DNA of 64,000 nucleotides from Chitinophagaceae bacterium (lineage in GTDB: Bacteria > Bacteroidota > Bacteroidia > Chitinophagales > Chitinophagaceae): assembly GCA_016720585.1 (NCBI GenBank), contig JADKKH010000008.1, positions 124,001 to 188,000 of the forward strand, written 5' to 3'. Under the pieces are notes generated by a model that searched no databases, was not told the DNA's origin, and saw only the letters and a list, made by a program, of their open reading frames with translations. Both the position numbers and the translations under genes were made by a program. Each line of letters opens with the position of its first letter. The first letter of the stretch is position 1. Shown piece after piece: positions 60,177-64,000 of the stretch.

Positions 60177-61202
60177 ATGAACGACTATACTTCAACAAAC
60201 ACTATTCCTGAATCGGCAAAAATAAACCTTGAAAAAAAAGGATTCCTGGATATTGAATTAGATCCTTCTCTGGATTTGTTTGCAGAAATAGAAAGGCTTA
60301 AAAAAGAAAAAAAGGCCGTGGTGCTGGCTCACTACTACCAGGAGCCGGATATCCAGGATGTGGCAGATTATATCGGCGATAGCCTGGGTTTAGCCCAACA
60401 GGCAGAAAAGACCAAAGCGGATATGATCGTTTTTGCAGGTGTACACTTCATGGCAGAAACAGCAAAAATTTTAAACCCGTCAAAAAAAGTAGTGATCCCG
60501 GATTTAAAAGCAGGATGTTCATTAAGCGATAGTTGTCCACCCCCGCTATTTAAAAAATTCAAAGAGCAACATCCCGACCATGTGGTGGTCAGTTATATCA
60601 ACTGCAGTGCGGGGATAAAAGCATTAAGCGATGTGATATGTACCAGTAGTAATGCAAAAATAATTGTAGAAAGTTTTCCTGAAAGCCAGAAAATTATTTT
60701 TGCACCAGATAAAAACCTGGGAGCTTATATCAACAAAGTAACGGGCAGAAATATGCTTCTTTGGAATGGCGCCTGTATGGTACATGAAATTTTCAGCCTG
60801 GAAAAAATAACCCGTTTAAAAGTGCGTCACCCTAATGCAAAACTGATTGCTCACCCGGAATGTGAAGACCCGATTCTTCGTATAGCAGACTATATCGGCT
60901 CTACTACGGGCTTATTAAAGTTTACCCAATCAGATTCAGCATCAGAATATATAGTGGCAACAGAGACGGGTATCCTGCACCAGATGATGAGGGCCTCCCC
61001 CGGAAAAACATTTATTCCGGCTCCCCCGGAAAATAATTGTGCCTGTAATGATTGTCCACACATGAAATTAAATACCCTGGAAAAAATTTATCTGTGTATG
61101 GAATATGAAAGCCCGGAGATTTTAATGGATCCTGAATTAAGATCAGCAGCGAAAATTCCGATAGACAGGATGCTGGAAATAAGCCAGAAAGCTGGTTTAT
61201 AA
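60177..61202 (+). CDS. nadA: Quinolinate synthase A
   Basis: A 341-residue [4Fe-4S] enzyme from the ATG at 60177; it condenses iminoaspartate with dihydroxyacetone phosphate in de novo NAD synthesis. AHYYQEPDIQDVADYIGDS is characteristic, and the three cluster Cys can be seen: in KAGCSLSDSCP, in NGACMVHEIFS and in NCACNDCPHMKLN. It has the usual length. NadB and NadC are not in the window. The pnuC and NadR-like pair provides an alternative salvage path. Confidence 0.96.
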   Translation: MNDYTSTNTIPESAKINLEKKGFLDIELDPSLDLFAEIERLKKEKKAVVLAHYYQEPDIQDVADYIGDSLGLAQQAEKTKADMIVFAGVHFMAETAKILNPSKKVVIPDLKAGCSLSDSCPPPLFKKFKEQHPDHVVVSYINCSAGIKALSDVICTSSNAKIIVESFPESQKIIFAPDKNLGAYINKVTGRNMLLWNGACMVHEIFSLEKITRLKVRHPNAKLIAHPECEDPILRIADYIGSTTGLLKFTQSDSASEYIVATETGILHQMMRASPGKTFIPAPPENNCACNDCPHMKLNTLEKIYLCMEYESPEILMDPELRSAAKIPIDRMLEISQKAGL

Positions 61203-61266
61203 TATTTTAAAAGGGGCGTTCCGGTAAAAACTAAGAGACCCTTTCTTACAGGATACCATAAAGAAA

Positions 61267-61668
61267 TTAATTTTTTTGAAGTAAAGCCAACAAGTCTGTT
61301 ACTTTTTCTTTTATCAGGTCCCGCACTTTCCGGAAATCTTCTTCATTCATTTCTTTCGGATCGGGTATTTCCCAGTCAATAAATTGTTTGGCCGGCATCC
61401 AGGGACAGGCATCTCCACAACCCATGGTAACCACCGCATCAAAAGGGGCATATTCTTTTACCTGGTCCAGGGATTTGGAACGGTGTGTTTTTAAATCATA
61501 ACCCAACTCTTTCATGGCAACAATAGCTTTTTGGTTTATTCTGCCCGAAGGTTGGGAGCCGGCGCTGTATGCCTTAACAGCAGCACCGCCAAGCATTTTT
61601 GCAAAAGCCTGGCTCATTTGAGAGCGGTTACTGTTTTCTATACAAACAAAAAGAATCTTCTTTGGCAT
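61267..61668 (-). CDS. arsC: Arsenate reductase, thioredoxin-coupled LMW-PTP type
   Basis: A 133-residue enzyme that reduces arsenate to arsenite. The PTP-like loop VCIENSNRSQ with the first Cys is near the N-terminus, and GCGDACPWMP carries the other redox Cys pair, as in Staphylococcus ArsC (thioredoxin-dependent). A catalytic Asp (WEIPDPKEMNEEDFR) follows. It is the last gene of the arsR-arsM-peptide-arsC run and supplies arsenite to the methyltransferase. An exporter such as Acr3 or ArsB is not seen. Confidence 0.94.
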   Translation of the reverse strand: MPKKILFVCIENSNRSQMSQAFAKMLGGAAVKAYSAGSQPSGRINQKAIVAMKELGYDLKTHRSKSLDQVKEYAPFDAVVTMGCGDACPWMPAKQFIDWEIPDPKEMNEEDFRKVRDLIKEKVTDLLALLQKN

Positions 61669-61680
61669 AAGAGTAAAGGT

Positions 61681-61708
61681 AAAGAGCCGTTATCGAACGG
61701 CTCTTTTT
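61681..61708. terminator. Hairpin between the Cys-rich peptide and arsC
   Basis: AGAGCCGT, TATCGA loop, ACGGCTCT, with a T run on the plus-strand side and TTTACC on the minus side. It lies just upstream of arsC on the coding strand and could attenuate arsC, or end transcripts from the plus strand. Confidence 0.6.
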
Positions 61709-61713
61709 TGTTT

Positions 61714-61800
61714 TTAGCAACACCCGATGCCACCATCATTACCACAGCACATACTACCGGCCTCACAACAGGTGGGGTCTTTCTGAATTTTTGAGTTCAT
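61714..61800 (-). CDS. 28-residue Cys-rich peptide in the ars operon
   Basis: The ATG at 61800 opens a 28-residue frame, MNSKIQKDPTCCEAGSMCCG and a GNDGGIGCC-type tail, ending at a TAA at 61714. Six of 28 residues are Cys in three vicinal CC pairs. The CCEAGSMCC core closely matches the last nine residues of ArsM (CCEPGSGCC), and the underlying DNA is also similar (TGxTGTGAxxCCGGTAGT). It lies 44 bp after arsM and 45 bp before arsC. A role in binding arsenite or thiol handling is likely by composition. It is too short for standard gene callers. Confidence 0.68.
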   Translation of the reverse strand: MNSKIQKDPTCCEAGSMCCGNDGGIGCC

Positions 61801-61844
61801 GGCTATACTTTTTTATGATTAAAAAATAAAAAACAAGAGAACGC

Positions 61845-62699
61845 TTAACAACACCCACTACCGGGTTCACAGCAGGCCCGATCATCTTTTGCCGGCTTTT
61901 CAGCATACACGGTAATGCTGGTAATTTTTGTCTCACCCTTTTTATATTCTCCGATTTCGTCCACACTTAAATAGCTGGCCAGTATTTCATCGGGAATAAT
62001 AATGGCTTTGTCTTTTTGAAGCGTGATATTTTTAAAACCAGCTTCTTCAATGATACCGAGGTATTCACTTTTTTGAATGGCGCCGGAAACGCAACCGGCA
62101 TATAACTCGGCCACCTCTTTCCATTTGGCAGGAAGCGCCCCCTCTAATACAATATCAGAAATGGAAAAATGACCACCGGGCTTCAACACCCGGTATACCT
62201 CACTGAATACTTTATGTTTATTGGGAACCAGGTTCAGCACGCAATTGCTTACAATTACATCAGCCTTGTTGGAGGTAACGGGAAGGTCTTCAATGTCGCC
62301 CTGGCGGAACTCTACATTGTTCAATCCAAGCTTTTCCGCATTCTCCCGGGCCCGGGCAATCATTGGTTCGGTAAAATCAATGCCAATTACCTTACCGTTT
62401 TCGCCAACAAACCTCCTGGCAATAAAAGCATCATTACCCGCACCACTACCCAGGTCAATTACCGTATCACCCCCTTTGATCCGGGCAAATTCAGTAGGAA
62501 GGCCGCAACCCAATCCCCGGTCTGCATCGGGATTATAACCCTCAAGCGTTGAATAATCGTCAGCCATAATGTTATAAACTTCACCAGTACCACAGCCGGT
62601 AGCCCCACAGCAGGAGCTGGCATTTACTTCTCTCGGCTGGTTAGCGATCTCGCTGTACTTTTCTTTTACTAATTTTTTGATTTGAAAATCGTTGTTCAT
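61845..62699 (-). CDS. arsM: Arsenite S-adenosylmethionine methyltransferase
   Basis: A 284-residue enzyme that methylates trivalent arsenic using SAM and thiols. The N-terminal Cys cluster (NASSCCGATGCGTGEVY) and the SAM motif VIDLGSGAGNDAFIARR are clear, followed by CVLNLVPNKHKVFSEV and the catalytic Cys in ELYAGCVSGAI. An extra C-terminal tail ends RACCEPGSGCC, also seen in other Bacteroidota ArsM proteins. It lies 66 bp downstream of arsR and 44 bp upstream of the Cys-rich peptide. Confidence 0.95.
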   Translation of the reverse strand: MNNDFQIKKLVKEKYSEIANQPREVNASSCCGATGCGTGEVYNIMADDYSTLEGYNPDADRGLGCGLPTEFARIKGGDTVIDLGSGAGNDAFIARRFVGENGKVIGIDFTEPMIARARENAEKLGLNNVEFRQGDIEDLPVTSNKADVIVSNCVLNLVPNKHKVFSEVYRVLKPGGHFSISDIVLEGALPAKWKEVAELYAGCVSGAIQKSEYLGIIEEAGFKNITLQKDKAIIIPDEILASYLSVDEIGEYKKGETKITSITVYAEKPAKDDRACCEPGSGCC

Positions 62700-62765
62700 G
62701 ACTTTGTTTTTTATATTTTTTTTACTAATGATTGTTAAGGTTTGTTAGAGCCCCGGCAGGGTATA

Positions 62766-63101
62766 TCAGCAACAGGCTTTTTCATTTTTCACTTTCAGGT
62801 TAGCAAAAAGAAAATTGAACTCACTGTTGTATTTTTCAAAAGCCTTCCAATTGATACAATAGCAGCTGCGCGGACCATCAATAGAGCCGGTTATCAACCC
62901 GGCGGATTTTAATTCTTTTAAATGTTGTGATACTGTGGACTGGGCCAGGGGCAGCAGATCTACAATTTCTCCACAGATACACGCGTTACGCTGTGCCAGC
63001 ACTTTCAGGATGGCAATGCGAGCCGGGTGGGCCATGGCTTTGGCAAAATTGGCCAGGTCCTGCTCTTTTTGGGTGAACTCTTCTTTTTTGTGAATAGCCA
63101 T
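62766..63101 (-). CDS. arsR: ArsR-family arsenic-responsive repressor
   Basis: A 111-residue winged-helix repressor. The metalloid site is QRNACICGEIVDLLPLAQST, with a CxC at the start of the recognition helix, typical of ArsR proteins that sense arsenite or antimonite; a further pair lies in PRSCYCINW. The C-terminus ends KNEKACC, again a vicinal Cys pair. It precedes arsM and has an operator-like dyad just upstream (63108-63135), so it probably represses the operon. Confidence 0.94.
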   Translation of the reverse strand: MAIHKKEEFTQKEQDLANFAKAMAHPARIAILKVLAQRNACICGEIVDLLPLAQSTVSQHLKELKSAGLITGSIDGPRSCYCINWKAFEKYNSEFNFLFANLKVKNEKACC

Positions 63102-63107
63102 AATTTA

Positions 63108-63135
63108 ATCTTATATCGCAAATATACGATAAGAT
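63108..63135. promoter_or_regulatory. Probable ArsR operator
   Basis: A dyad lies 7 bp upstream of the arsR start: TATCG (63114-63118), 8 bp, CGATA (63127-63131), within larger arms ATCTTAT/ATAAGAT (63108-63114, 63129-63135). It overlaps the likely arsR promoter. Confidence 0.7.
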
Positions 63136-63164
63136 GATTCAAACTACCAACTTTTTTAATAAAA

Positions 63165-64000
63165 TTATTTTTCTACAGCGGCTGTTTTCTTTTTTACCAG
63201 GGAAATAATAACCCCGCTGCCGATGATACAAAGGATGCCCAGGGACGACATCCAGTTCGGAAAAGCATCTCCCAGCGCCATTCCGATGAATACAGAGAAG
63301 ATGATATTGGCATAACCGATGGCAGACACCACCCCGGCTTTATCGGCCCCATAAGCCTTGGTAACAAAGTATTGCCCGAATAATGCCGCCAACCCCAGCC
63401 ATAACACATAAAGCCATTCAATACCCACGGGGGTACGCCAGTTGATAAAGAAAACATCATCAGCCGGAAGATTTCCTGCATAACGTACAAACATTAAAAC
63501 GGAAGGCACCAGCACACCGGTACCAATAAAAGCCAGCACAATTATTCTGGAATCATAATATCCCGCCAACCGGTTAACCGTGATATAAGCCAGAGCGGAA
63601 GTAATTCCTGAAACAAGACCCGCCACATGATAATACCAGGGAAAGTGCATCGCCGGTTTATAAATTAACAGCATACCCAAAAAACCAAGCAGGACCGCCA
63701 GCAAAACGATGCGCCCATGATATTCCCGGAAAAGCAAAAAAGAGAAAACAGCGATGAATAAAGCAGATGTAAGATTGTAGGTCATGGCCGTACCAAGCGG
63801 TATATGCAGGATACAATACAGCAATGTGTAGAGCGCCGTCGTGCCCATCATTCCCCGGAAAAGGAGCAAATGAAACTTGCCTCCTTTATTAACCGGAGGT
63901 TTGATAATAAAAGCAGCAATTAAAACAATCAGCCCAATTGAATTTCTCCAAAACACTAATTGACCGGCACCAAAACTTCCTTTCAATATTTTGGCCGCCC
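63165..64000 (-). CDS. EamA/DMT-family transporter, 5' end truncated
   Basis: At least 277 residues, continuing beyond the window edge (no ATG is seen; the frame is open through 64000). About nine of the ten helices of the drug/metabolite transporter family can be read, including FGAGQLVFWRNSIGL and the repeated EamA half at FGQYFVTKAYGADKAGVVSAI with NIIFSVFIGMALGDAFPNW. Substrate unknown. It lies upstream of arsR on the same strand, 63 bp away, but probably not in the arsenic system. Confidence 0.85.
   Translation of the reverse strand, partial: AAKILKGSFGAGQLVFWRNSIGLIVLIAAFIIKPPVNKGGKFHLLLFRGMMGTTALYTLLYCILHIPLGTAMTYNLTSALFIAVFSFLLFREYHGRIVLLAVLLGFLGMLLIYKPAMHFPWYYHVAGLVSGITSALAYITVNRLAGYYDSRIIVLAFIGTGVLVPSVLMFVRYAGNLPADDVFFINWRTPVGIEWLYVLWLGLAALFGQYFVTKAYGADKAGVVSAIGYANIIFSVFIGMALGDAFPNWMSSLGILCIIGSGVIISLVKKKTAAVEK

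Overview
The window looks like chromosomal DNA of a Bacteroidota member, probably close to Chitinophagaceae. The evidence is a T9SS-sorted protein with a C-terminal secretion domain, many Bacteroidota-type lipoproteins, families such as DUF2480, an S46 peptidase and a YXWGXW protein, weak Shine-Dalgarno sites, and promoter elements that fit TTG-N20-TAnnTTTG. I saw no rRNA, tRNA, CRISPR array, prophage or insertion sequence.

Left part (1-26 kb): a Nfu-type Fe-S protein is followed by a purine-degradation block. A minus-strand run holds a saccharopine-dehydrogenase-like protein, a CitE/aldolase-like (DUF6986-type) protein, HIU hydrolase, OHCU decarboxylase, allantoicase and allantoinase. Divergent from it is a membrane urate oxidase of the PuuD type with a cytochrome c tail. 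About 13 kb further on, a two-gene xanthine dehydrogenase lies divergent from an unusual membrane protein fused to a THEP1-like NTPase. Together these genes describe hypoxanthine/xanthine to urate to allantoin to ureidoglycolate plus urea. Between the two halves are HtpG, a large T9SS cargo protein, three paralogous small lipoproteins, a decayed ORF6N gene with an operator-like palindrome, and a zinc alcohol dehydrogenase.

Middle part (26-47 kb): mostly housekeeping and envelope genes. They include an M23 peptidase, an SDR, a PnuC/NadR-type NAD salvage pair, GT-C and GT2 glycosyltransferases, MtgA, LysE, a GH3-family protein, an inositol-monophosphatase homologue, ThiL, an S41 peptidase, an omega-amidase-like nitrilase carrying an in-frame hairpin repeat, an AT-rich glycosyltransferase that looks foreign, RecX, an S1C protease with its partner gene, and DnaN.

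Right part (47-64 kb): small envelope proteins, a sterol-desaturase-like protein, KdsB followed by a KdnB-like dehydrogenase (suggesting 8-amino-Kdo in the lipid A core), CorA, a PpiD-like foldase and an S46 dipeptidyl peptidase. A 0.7-kb AT-rich gap with DnaA-box-like motifs follows, then NadA. At the end is an arsenic operon (ArsR, ArsM, a 28-residue Cys-rich peptide, ArsC) next to a truncated DMT transporter.

A recurring theme is a family of intergenic imperfect inverted repeats built from CACAGA/CACGAA/CACAAAG words. About ten copies lie in this window, most of them between genes of the purine block or next to terminators.
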